This document shows, piece after piece, positions 49,401 through 61,400 of a stretch of DNA of 64,000 nucleotides. This DNA comes from Effrenium voratum (Eukaryota > Sar > Dinophyceae > Suessiales > Symbiodiniaceae): positions 294,001 through 358,000 of the forward strand of contig CAUJNA010003798.1 in assembly GCA_963377175.1 (NCBI GenBank), given 5' to 3'. Below the pieces are notes generated by a model that was not told the DNA's origin, did no database searches, and saw only the letters and a program-made list of their open reading frames with translations. A program made the position numbers and the translations under genes. Numbering within the stretch: position 1 is the stretch's first letter; every line of letters begins with the position of its first letter.

Positions 49401-52400
49401 TTGGTTTAGTGGGAGGTAAAATAGACTACCGAAAAAAGTGTGTACCCTTATTCCAACATCGCTCTACTGGAGGACCCAGAGGACCCAGTAGTACCAAAAC
49501 AAAACCGGCGCGTGTGCCTGGCTCACATCCGAGTATGGGTCAAAATTGCACCAACAAAAACCACAGGTTTGGGTCATGATTCCAATTTTGACCCACGTGG
49601 CTCAATTGGCTCACCTGGCTCACCTGAGCAACAATCAAAACCCGGGTAGATGAAGGTTAGTAAGGGACAATCCCAGCCATAAATAGCTGCGGCCGCCTTC
49701 TTAATTCTTTACATGGTTCTGGGATTACGACCATTTGAGTACCAGGTTTTGATTATGACTCAATTAGCTCAATTGGCTCACCTGGCTCACTGCTCAGGCC
49801 CCTCCTGGCCCAATGCGGCCTCGTTGCTGCGCGCCGGCGGCCTCAAAGTGGACACCGCCCGCAGCCCCAGGAGGGACGTTGGCCAGCCGCTAGACCGGCC
49901 TCGACGGTCCTTTTTTTTTCAGGTGAAAACGAGACAAGACGTTTTTGAGAGGTCTAAAATAATTTTGGCACCATCTGAATCAAAGGTTCACGGTCGGTTC
50001 GGAGTTGAGGGAGTCCCCCGAAGTGATGACCCACTGCAGTACACAAAGACATGGTGGTCGTTGGGTTTTACATTTCTTACCATTTTTGCTTATTGTGGTT
50101 GAGTGGTTGAGATCCAAATCCACTTAGCTGCTAAAATTTGAGAACTTTTGCTCCCCAAACCCAACGTCAACCAAGAAGAGGCGACTATACAAGAGTCACC
50201 CTTTGAGAATGGTTGGTTGAGATCCCATGGATGCCACGAATTCCACCGGCTTCAGCTGGGTTTAAATCAGTTCCATCGAGTGGACTCGATGTGTCGGTTA
50301 GGGAGCCGGCTGGTGATGCCACCAGTTAGAGAGAAGCTGAGGAGGTGGTCTAAGTAGGAGCACTTGGACCCTTGTAGATTTTCCGCCCACCCCCCTCCCC
50401 AGGCCTCGCATGCTTTGGCCTACCGAGCCTCAAGCTGGAGGGTGGCCTTCGATTTCCATGTAATGTGTTCGGCTTCGAGCGCCAAGACTTTGAGTGGAAC
50501 ACCATCAACAGAGCACCTTCAGGGCTTCCAATCGGAGAAGTCACTCAGAAGAGGAGACTAGGTCCCCCCTAGCTGCCCTTCTCTCCCGTTTTTTGGGGGA
50601 GGGTTCCCGTACTGAAAAGAGTTGGTACCCTTATTATAACTGGAGGAAGGAGAGCCACCAGCCACCAGCCGCAGCCGAGTGGCATTTGTTCACGGATCGT
50701 TGACAGGCGGATCTGATGCTGTGGAAGTTGCCGTAGATGAAGGTTAGTAAGGGATGGTCCCAACCAACTAGAGAAGTTAAATACACTCACTTCCTGAGTT
50801 CCGTTTCGGACTTCAGTGGTAAACAAAAGTGTAGACTTGTTTGACCAAGCTACTCAGGAAGTGAGTATCGGGTTTTGATCATGACTCTGTCTTTTCGCGC
50901 CAGAAGGCAGGCAGAGGCGTTAAAGGTGGCTGTGAGTTTTAATGGGTCCCGAGCCTTTGGGGAATGATGCAAATCATGCCCACCAACCACTTTCTTCCAT
51001 TTGCTGAAATGAATATGTACTATTTTCCCTTGGTTTTAAAGGGAAACCATCACTACTGGAAATAGACGTGTTTTTTCCCGGGGACTTAATCAATTGTGTG
51101 CTTCCCCTGTTGGTTTCAAAGTGACACCTACCACTGCTGCGAGTATGTTGTTGTGTTTCTCCTTCTTTTTTACGGCTAGGTACCCCAGTAGTGCCCTTTT
51201 ACCCTTTGTTTGGGGGAAGGTTCCGCTACTAAAATAGACTACAGACAACAGAAACGGTGCCCTAATTCTAACGCCCTTCTTCTAACCTCTCTACTGGAGG
51301 AGCAAGACAGGGACGTTTCGCAGAGGGAGGCTTGGGTGGTTCCAACGCTTAAACGTCATACCCTCCCATCCAGAAACATGGAACCTCACGCAGGGGTCCT
51401 GGAAGACCATTTTCCTTTTCAAGCGATCCCGTGGCGGTTTCCATGTTAGTCGACAGGAGGGTACCCGAGAGAGCCCAACGGGCACCGAGGTGCCGTACCC
51501 GGACCCCTCCGAGGGGGCGGAGGGCGGCGATTCCTGGGAGCTTCTCCGGGAGAGGTTGGACGGCCCGGCCCTCGGCATCGAAGATGTCGAGCCTTCTCGA
51601 CTTTGGCAGGGGAAAAGGAAAACAGTTTTCTTGTTTTCTTTTTCTTCTTTTTTTCTTCTTTTTTTCGGGGATGTGTTTTTCATGTTTTTTGCCGGGCAGA
51701 TGTTTGTTTGTTTTTTTTGAGCGGGGGGGAAGGCGAAAAAAGTTCAAACTCTTCTCTTCTTTCTTTTGTTTGGGGGGGGACACCCCTTCAACTACCAAGG
51801 TTCAAACATCAACTCAAAGGGGCACCCTCTTTTTCAGGACTTCTGGGGCGTGCCTCTGGAAAACATGCAGCGCGGTCCACTGGAAAACTGGTTCGTCACG
51901 GCTTGAACATGGGGCTAAACCTTCGGGAATCAGGGCGGAATGGCGGGGATCGCTCGTTTTTCTCCTTTGATTTCAGAGCTTAAAGCAGGGGCCTTCCCTG
52001 ATGCTTGCCGGGCTTCTGTTTTCAGGTCACTGGATTTGCCCTTGGTGTGCAATTTCATCGCCACTTTTGGAGGTTCCGAAAACGGAACTGGAGGAAGCCT
52101 TTCCTTTTGGAGGGGGGGGGACCCTTTTTGGCCGGGTTTTACAGGGAAACCGAAAAGGAGACCAGCAGTTTTTGGGTACTTTCCTACAGATGAACATGGA
52201 AAAGCCCACCGACTTCTAGAGGCAACTTGAATCTGGGGGACCCCCCTCCCCACCCGCCTTTGGGTTCCATGCTTTGTGCACATCCTAGGATTACTTTTGA
52301 TTTCTAAGGCATCAAGGCGTGGCTTCGACTCATGGCATTTGTAGGGGAGCAAATAGCTCGCGCTCACGCGGCTGAGGGTCCAGGACCCCTCAGTCCTGTA

Positions 52401-55400
52401 GTTCGAGAATGTTTCCACACAAACCATCCGTGGACCACGTCAAAGGGAAGATTACGCGACTTCCATTTGCTTAAGAATATGTGTTAGCTTCCTCAGTTGG
52501 TTGTTGAGGGGATGATCACCACTGTTTTTTGCGGGATTTTCCAAAGCACTGAAGCAAATCGAAGATGAGGATTTTTACACAACAGGTAGCAGATGGTCGG
52601 CCCAGCCCCGAGTTCGAAAGCAAACCAGGACTGCACGAAGGGGTTAGTTTTCATAGCCAACCGGGCAAATGTTAAGCGCTGAGCCATTACACACCTTGGT
52701 GGCTCCCAGCCATTCCCTTGGCCTTTTAGTTGTTTAGTGTTAGTGGTAGTTTCCACTTAACCCTCTAAAAGTTAGGCTTTTCGCGGGGGATCAGAAAACG
52801 GGCAGCCCAGTAATATGGGGGTCATCAACCTATCCTAGGTCCCCAGTGCCCTTCGTTACTTTTTTAAGGGGGAGGGCTTCTCTTCTAGAACAGTCATTTC
52901 CGCTTGCAGTCTCGGAAATCGGTATTTTTTTTGCATTCAAAAACCTCAGTCTCAAAGTCCCGCCCAGTTCCGCCGGCCTTGGTGTACTTGGTGCACCCTC
53001 ACTTCCCAACGGGACCGGTGGGGACCGGTGGGGACTCGGGGCTCGTCAGAGATCGGGGATCTGGATGGAAGGTTGGGTTGGTAGTCTGGTTGTTTGCCCG
53101 TTTGCCTCCTTGTTGGCAGGCCGGAAATGACACGCAGCATGTGTCCTGCCATGCAAAACGGCCCGCATGAACTTGGTGACTGGCGTGTTTTTGGTTTTTA
53201 TTTTGCTTGGAGTCAAAATTACCATGTGCAAGTTCCTGCCAAAGACCATTCCGTCCAGAAGATGACCCAACAAGAAATGCTTAACTCGCACAAAAATGGA
53301 CTTATCAGGACCCCTGTACGCCTTTGGTTCGCTGTCAAGGTGCCCAGCCAGAGTTGCCGCAGGAGTGAAGGACCCCCACTTCGCCGAGTCTCTCCAGGAG
53401 AAAACGTGTGCAACGCAGGGACGGCAGTTGCCATGGAGCAAGGGGAAACCTGGTAAGCCACAAGGAACACCACCCAATTTTTTTTTTTTTGGGGGGTCCC
53501 CCAAAAAAAGACACCCACTTCAGTCATCAAAGAGGGTGCCCCCTTGACTTTAATTTTTTCAAGGACAGCTTCAAGCATTTCATGTTTGAACCCTGGTTTA
53601 GCCCCATGAACCACAACCGAGACTAACCATCCTTTTAGATGGGACTGTGTGTTTCGTGTTGGATGGGATTTCTCTTCCAACATGTTCAAGCAATGCCCTT
53701 TTTGTTGCCTTGGGTGTGCGTCCGGAGTCCGTGTTATTGGTTGCCGAACTCTTGCAAAGAAGAAACCTGATGGAGCAAACTCAATAGGAAACTACGACCC
53801 AAAGGACACAGGTTTTGGCTCAATTCTGGACGCTAGGTTTCTTCATGCCCCCTCGCAAATAGAATTGGGTTTGGGAGTGACCTTCTTTCTAGCTTAAATC
53901 AATAGTTGTTGCTATCCAAAAAACAAGCCCCACTCCATTCTTTGAAAGCCCGGTTTATTAGGAAAAGGGCAACTAGATGAGTCGAACTGAGAGGGGAGCA
54001 CCACCCCCACCCACCAAAGGTTGCCATGCGCACGCCTGGTGTAACCTAAAGGGTGAAAGTAGATGGCACACTGCCCGGTAAATGGGATGACCAAGCCAAC
54101 ACGAGAAACTGTGCCGTCTACTTTCAGCCAACTGTAACAAGACCGGTTTCTTGTGCAAAGGTCGACAATCAACCGTCTGAATTGGTGCGGTTTAGACACT
54201 CCCTTTTGTTTCTTGGATTTTAGACTTGGGGATTTTGTTGGACCAAACAAGTCTTTTTTCCCCAATACCCGAAAGCTCTGCGGGCTTTGCCCAGATAGGC
54301 TCTGGAATGGTTTGGGGCTTAGCTTTTCAGGCATGCAGATGGGTCCGGGGCTGTGGGCGGCTACGGCCATTTGTAGGTGTATGTCTGTTGGTGGGCTGAT
54401 GGACAATACAGCACTACCTTGCTGTTTTGAGGCTACTTTGACCTTTGTTTGAAGGGGAAGCAAAATAAAGCCCGCCCATTTTGGGGGGTCCCCTAGTTTG
54501 ACATGCCTAGACAGGCTTGCCCAGTCGGGATCCCCGGCCGGGGTTTCTCCGATCCAGTCCAAAAATTTTAGGGGGTCCGTCCCCTTTTTTGACACACGTA
54601 TGGGAATCCCCGGCCTTTGGGTTTCTCCAAAGCCGGTAAACCAAAGCAACCGCTTGGGCCGATCCATGGGAAGTCGGATCGGGCTATCCTTCAAAATAGT
54701 ACGGTACTGTATTGTCCATCAACCCACCAACAGATATACACCTACAAAATGCCTGGGCTTTATGATCTGGGTGAATTATAACGACCTCACGCGGCCTCAC
54801 CCCAAATGGTGGTTTATGTTGAGAATAGCCCCCCAACCACCTTATTTCAGGCTCTTGGAATATTATAATTCACCCAGTATGATAATGGGTATGATTCCCC
54901 GGAGAAGGTTATACAGAAATAAACCAGTTACACCTACAAAGGTGTTTTTAATACACCAACAGATAATGTTTTTAGCAACAACAGGTGTCCTTTTTGGTTG
55001 GTTTGCTTTAAAAAACTAGAAAGCCCTGGTTTAGATGGGGTTTATGCCCCATTTACCAGGGAAACCCATCCTATTTTCCGGAAACGTACGAAAGCAACCG
55101 CTTGGGCCGATCTTTGGGAAGTCGGATCGGTCTATCCGGAACAGGAGCTCCTGGCTGCGGGCGCGTTCCAGCGCTCCTTGGTGGCGGTGGACCAGACCTA
55201 CCTGGGCTTCACGGACGGCGACGGCTCAGACCCGTGTTTTGAACCAACTCAAGGGAAGCGTTGCTGAACCTCCAGTTGCTGAAATAAATATGTTTTATTT
55301 TTTCCTGTTGGATTTAAAGGGAATTGATTCCACTACCTTACAAAAATGCTTTCCATGGGCCTCAAGCAAATGGGGGCTTGAGGGAAGCTCTTTTTAAGGG

Positions 55401-58400
55401 GAACGGAGGGAATATGTTCTTTAAACAAGCTCCGGTTTGTGAAAAGATCCCTAAGGAAACCAAAAAGAGGAGATCTCTGTTTGCATTTTGGTTGTTTAAG
55501 GCCAAAAAAGGAACGCGTGTTTTCGGGGTTGACCCTGTCCACCGAACAAGGGGACTGCGTTGCTTGGTGCTTGGAGGCCTGGGTCTCCGCCAAACTGAAA
55601 GACACCACACGATGGTTCCAGAGCTGGGTCAAAGTTAAATGGGAGGTTGAAGCAAAACGGGGAAGTCCCCTACAAAAAGATACCCACTATGGTCTGAATA
55701 TCTTGTTTGCGGTTCCAGAGTTGGGTCAAGTTTAAATGGGAAACAAGAGGAGGTTGTTTAAGCAAAAGGGTGTATGCACAGGGATTTCTACATGAGCTAC
55801 GACCCTGAGCAGGGCTTTGATCTATATGGAAATCCCCGGTGGATTTCTTGTAGCTAGTTACTATGATTGAACCAAACCAGAAAAGCTGCAGCTGTTCCGA
55901 ATAGGCTCGACTCACCGATTCAGGTGGGGGGAATGGAATGACTCCCCTCATGCAGAAGATTCCTGTTGAGGATCCCGTAGCTCCAGTTGGGAGTTACAGT
56001 GTTATTTGGCCGGGATCCTGGAAAGGCAAGCCAAACGAAGGTTGGAACAATTTCTGCTGGTCTTGTTAAACTCCCTTCCCTGGCTGGGGTCTAGTCTAGG
56101 AGGGTCTAGAGGTGGTATCCTTTCTTTTCAAGGTGCCTTGTTTCTTGACTGCTATTGGGTTGGATCTTTAGACTTGAACTTAGTGGGAAATCAAGGGGTT
56201 TTCCACTCCCCCCCCCCCCCAATTTTTTACTTTGGGGTTTTCCACTCACCCCCCCTTCCAAATAATAATGTTGTTGTTACGTTTTGCAGGGGGGTCAACA
56301 GCAACGTGCCTTGTTTGAGTGTTTGAGCCATCCAAAGCCTGTCGAGTGAAGGCCAAGCAGTCCGAACTCGACAGTTGCGGGTGGACGACTTCTAGGTCCC
56401 CCAGCCAGGTGCCCTTCTCTTAGCTTTTTTGGTTGGGAGGGTTCCCCTACTAAAACAGACGCTTCAGAGAACAAAAAGTGGGTACCCTTATTCTAACATC
56501 TCTACTGGAGGACCTAGCGCTTCATTGTCCGATTTCCCCCCTTTTCCCTTTCGTAGGGTAGAGTGGGAACATGAAACACTGTTTGACCCGTTAGATATGG
56601 CATATGGGTACGCATGTACTGAATAATCTGGGGTCAATATGTCCCGATCCAACCGCGACTTGGGATCCCAGCGCGGAGCGTGGAGCTCCGGAGGAGCTGA
56701 CCACAGACGATGAACTCCTTGAGAGCCTGGCGGAGGCGGGGGCTGGAGTTGGTATGCTTTTTGGGCTGCTGGTTTAAAGGGAGACCCAAGGAAAGCCAAA
56801 GTTGGTGTTCTTCATTTCCTTGTTTTTTTTTGGGGTGGGAGTTTCTAAAGAGGGACATTCCCGTGTCCCGTTGAACATGGTGTTGTTTTTCCGCATGACA
56901 TATTGGACAGGCCGATTGGAAGTGGGTCTCCCAGGGTCGTTGTTCGAAGCGGAAACAAGTAGAGGGCCTGAAAAAGGCAGGCGGATCTTTGAGATGATGC
57001 AGGCCCATTTTGGGTCATCCCGGGTACCATGTTTGGGGCCAAAGCCCCCTTGGGAGGCGGGGTGGCGGGGGGGAGGGGGGGGTTGATTGACCTGTCGTTT
57101 TTGAAACAACCCGTCAAACCGAGGGCGGTACAACCAATTCGAGGCTGGCAGACATGTCGAAGAAGCAAAACAGGGAGCTCACATGGCAAGCCGCTGAAGA
57201 GCCCATGCAAGGAATCGCAGGGCGCATAGGGGTTGATCAAAAGGTCCTCATAGGATGACCATTGCGGAAAACCACTAAAAAAGAGTTGTATGTGTCCCGC
57301 GAAATGGGAAAGGTTGAACAACAGCCGCTCATAGACCCCGAAGCAAGGCTATGGGGAGGTGGTCTATCCCCTATTAACCCCTTGAGGCCTTATTAGCTTG
57401 GCGTATCCTAGGCTTTTGCAGGGATATATGGGGGTTGATCAAAAGGTCCTTTACATGGGATGACCATTAGGCAAACCGCAAAAAGAGGATGTTTCCCACT
57501 ACATGGAACAAGTCTCCCACGTCATTTTGTGGGCCTTCATATTTCTCAACCGGGGTGTCTTTTTGTTTATCAATCCCCATATAGCCCTCCCTCTCCCCCA
57601 TAGCCCGCTGTTCAGGGTCCAGCCATCCATCCCACGCGAGGAGTACGACAACGTGGTGCTGATTCGCTCCCTGTCGAAGGCACGGAGCTTGCGGCCGGAA
57701 GATCACCGCGCACGCAGTTGGTGTAACTTGGGTTCGCAGCCATTTCTAGGTCCCCCGGTAGTGCCCTTCTCTCATCTTTTTTTTTGGCGGAGGGTTCCCC
57801 TACTACAAGAGACTACCCTTATTCTAACCTCCCTACTGGAGGACCTAGTTTTGGTTCCTTTGCTTTTTAGCTTTCTGGTGTTTAGTGGTTGGATTTCCAT
57901 ATTTAACCCACTAGACGTTGAACACTTTGATTGGTGGATTAGTTTGGACAGCCCAGGCAGCCAAGTATCCGGCACGCCAAAAAAGCCCTGGTTCATTAGG
58001 GGGAGGTCCCAACCCCATATTTTTTCAGGCCGGGGTTATTTATTTGGGATGAATATGATTTTGTTTGTTTGCTTTCTGCGAAAACGGTTTTCAAGGGAAC
58101 CCAGGTTTGCTCGTAACCCGTCATGGCAAAGAGCCGTATTTGCCGGAGACAGACGTGCGATGGCATCACAAGATATTCGATTCTCCTTCGGTAGTGTCCA
58201 GCCCAATGTATCGTCCAGCCACTGTCCCTTACTTGAACTGACCTCTTCAGTTGGCGGGGGTCCTTTGAATGCCCTAACATAAACGTGTCACACCGAAAAA
58301 TGATGGTTTCCCTTTGGAAGTCTCGAGTGGCGTGCCTGCGGGCACCCTGGAGACTCTTGGCGTCGACGGAGAGTTTTTTGTTTTTTCTCGCATAGACAAC

Positions 58401-61400
58401 ACAGAGGAATCGTATAGAGAGATCGCGAAGAGAGAAAGCTGAGGAATGGTAACGTCACAAAAAGATCGCTTAGAGTGGATTTAGGGAGGACGTTCACATG
58501 CATGTTTAGTGGCACAAACCAGCGATCGAATGTGCACATTGAGGCTTTCCAAGCATCAGCCATGTTTTTCGCTGCAACAAAATCAAGCAGCACCCAGAAC
58601 ATGGAGCGAGCCATAGCCGGGAACGGAACCGACGCCAACACGAAACGCAAATGAGGGAATCAGATGACCCTGTCCCCTCTGTCCCAGGAAGGAGGAAACG
58701 GAACTCCCCTGAGATGAATGAGGGAACTCCCCCCTGTCCCCTCAGATGACCCCGAACTGGAAGTGGGCGGGAGGTTGGAGGAGAGGAAATTGGGTCGCAA
58801 GGAAAAAGCGCGCAGACTGCTCACAGCTATTTTCTTTGGTGCATATTGCTTGGATGTTAGGACTTTAACTTTTTGCCAACTAATGGGTTTTCAATTGAAC
58901 CACTAAAAATTAAGCTTTAGCAGGGGAGCAGAAAGCTGGGGAGGGTTTTACCCTACTAAAATAGACGTCCTGAAAAAAGTTGGTACCCTTGTTCTAAGCT
59001 CTCTACTGGAGGACCTAGCCTATGTTTGAAGTCCGATACGGGATCAAGGGTTTGGTCAGTTTGGTTGCTTTAGCCAGCTGGCCCTCTGTTTGGCAGAAAG
59101 TGGGGGGGATTCAATCCCGCTTATGCGCTTATGCTGGACATTGAGAGCCTATGGTGGCTGCAAACTCGCGTGTCGATTAAACAACTTAGAGGAACAAGCA
59201 TGGAGGTGTTGGCGCGACACAAATCTCCCTTCCCTCTCTTGCCTTCCCTAGAGCCATGCATGAAGGGGACCGCTATTGTGAGACCCCCTGATCTGTTTTT
59301 TGGCACCCGCACCCGACCCAACATGGTTCGATCCGAGCCCTCCGGTCAGCGTGTCTTCCGAAGCTTTGGTGGCAAGGTGCCATGGAGACCTAGCAGACTC
59401 CAAACCTCAGAACCAACCCAAAGCAGGCGCGAACTCTGAAGCGACCATCAAAAAGGGAACCTCACCCTGTAACTGTGGGGAACAACTTCCCCATGTTCTC
59501 AGTGAGCAAGAATACGTTTTCAATTGCTCCATGTTTCAGGGGCGACTTCCCATTTTCGAGGCCTCGGTGCGCCCGCAAAGACCAAACACGTCGCCTCGTT
59601 TTTTTTTTTTTCCTGCGCCCGGCGCAGGTGGAAGGCCTGGCGGCCTTGAGGCTGGGCTACGCCAAGAGCACGGTGCGCACGGTGCAGCAGATCACGGAGC
59701 CGGGGTTGGGGTTGGGGGTTTAGGTTGGACGGGTGGCGTTTTCATCGCTGAGGTTGGCGAAAATACAGAAGTTTATGGTTTAGGGTTTAGGGTATCCGAG
59801 CAGGTCCAGTAGAAATCCGGACCAGTCTTCTTGTCGGATTGGTTATAGAAACGATGGGTTCGGCTGGTGTAGATGGACCGGTGTCCTTTTGATCGGTGAG
59901 TTTGGTTAAAAAAAGTCCGAGAGGTTCCACTGGTTTCGATGGGTTTGAGGCCATGTACCAGGGAAACCCGTCCACTGGTTTGGATGGGTCTTATAATCTT
60001 ATGCCATGCACCAGAGAAACCCACGGAGTTTTTTTCCGGTTTAGGCCGATGAAATCCCGGGAGAAAAAAAACTGGAGCTGAGACTGCCGGAGCAGACTGG
60101 GTGGACTTCGGTTTCGGAGGGCCAAAGCACCACAATCACTCTGGGAGTGTTTTGTTTTGAAGGTACCCCTTTTTGGGTTGGTTTAGCTCGAAGCTCTGGA
60201 TGGCTCGCCTCTTTTTGGAGCATGGTACGCTTCTTAGGGGGTTGGTTTAACACGGGACGCCGAAAGGAAACCTGGTGCCGTGGCCCACAAGCCAAGAAAA
60301 GCTTGAGCCCGGTGCTTCAAGTGAGGCTTGCTGGTACCCCCAAATCCCTGCCCCTCGTGAGGGTTGGGGTTCCGATTTTGGGGGCAGGGCTCCCGTTTTT
60401 GGATGTATATGTATTTAGTGAATTGGTCGTTGACTTATTAGGGGGAATCCACCCTTTCTTGGTGCGGGGCACCCTTCCTTTCTTTCCCTTCCCGTCCCTT
60501 CCCTCCCCTTCCCCTTCCCCTCCCCTTCCCTTCCCTTCCCTGCCCTTCCCCTTCCCCTCCCCTTCCCTTCCCTTCCCTGCCCTTCCTTCCTTGCGTCCTT
60601 GCCTCCCTGATCGCCCTCAGGAGACGTTGCCCTTCTACGGGGGCCTGTACGTTTCAGAAATGGCCTTGTCAGGCGCGCGGGGTTCCGACGGCGGTGCCAG
60701 ATGTGTTTCTAAGATGCTTCGTGGGTCTTAGGGGTCCTCCAGGCTCCTGAATCAGGAATGGCCGGGTTTCAGTTTCCATGTGAGCCACTTGCTCAAAACC
60801 GATTCGGGTAGGTGAAGGGTAAGTAAGGGACCATCCCAGCCATACATGGGTGCGGATATCCGCCTTGGTAGAATTCTTTACATGGGTCTGGGTAGACTAT
60901 CTTAATACCGGGTTTTGATTATGGTTCATGTGGTTGTCTTCTCTTCGGATGGAAAACGCAATCAAATCCATCATTGGAGCTTGCCCATGTTACAGAAACG
61001 AGCAGTCGCCCAAGAATGTGTGCCGAAGTTATTTGTCTGATGTCTTCAGATGACATGAGTTTTCGTGGGTCGCCATTTTGACCATTTCCAATGAGGGCGC
61101 ATTTCTTTGTTTTGAGGTCCGCTTTGCGCCTTCATGTTGCAGGCTCCGTGTGTGTCGTTAGAGATCTTTGTCTCGGCGTGCTCTCCTGTGCCAAATCCGG
61201 TCAACATGCGGTCCACGGTCAGTTGACACAATTGGCATCCCACAGCCAGGTAGGGTAGTAGATGGTATATGTAAGGCGTCGGGACGAGGGGAGGAAAACG
61301 TCAATGGGTATTTTGACCGCTCAAACGTTTTAGCATTGCCTGGCTACCATTGCATGAGTCGTCTTGAGAATGCCAGAATGACCTGGCATATGGTTGACTG

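Noticed and set aside
58288..58650. 120-codon minus-strand frame
   Set aside because: No family, composition like the flanking intron, and it overlaps the boundary of repeats. Left unannotated.
59780..59793. Telomere-like TTTAGGG repeats
   Set aside because: Only two units in the middle of an intron; not a telomere.
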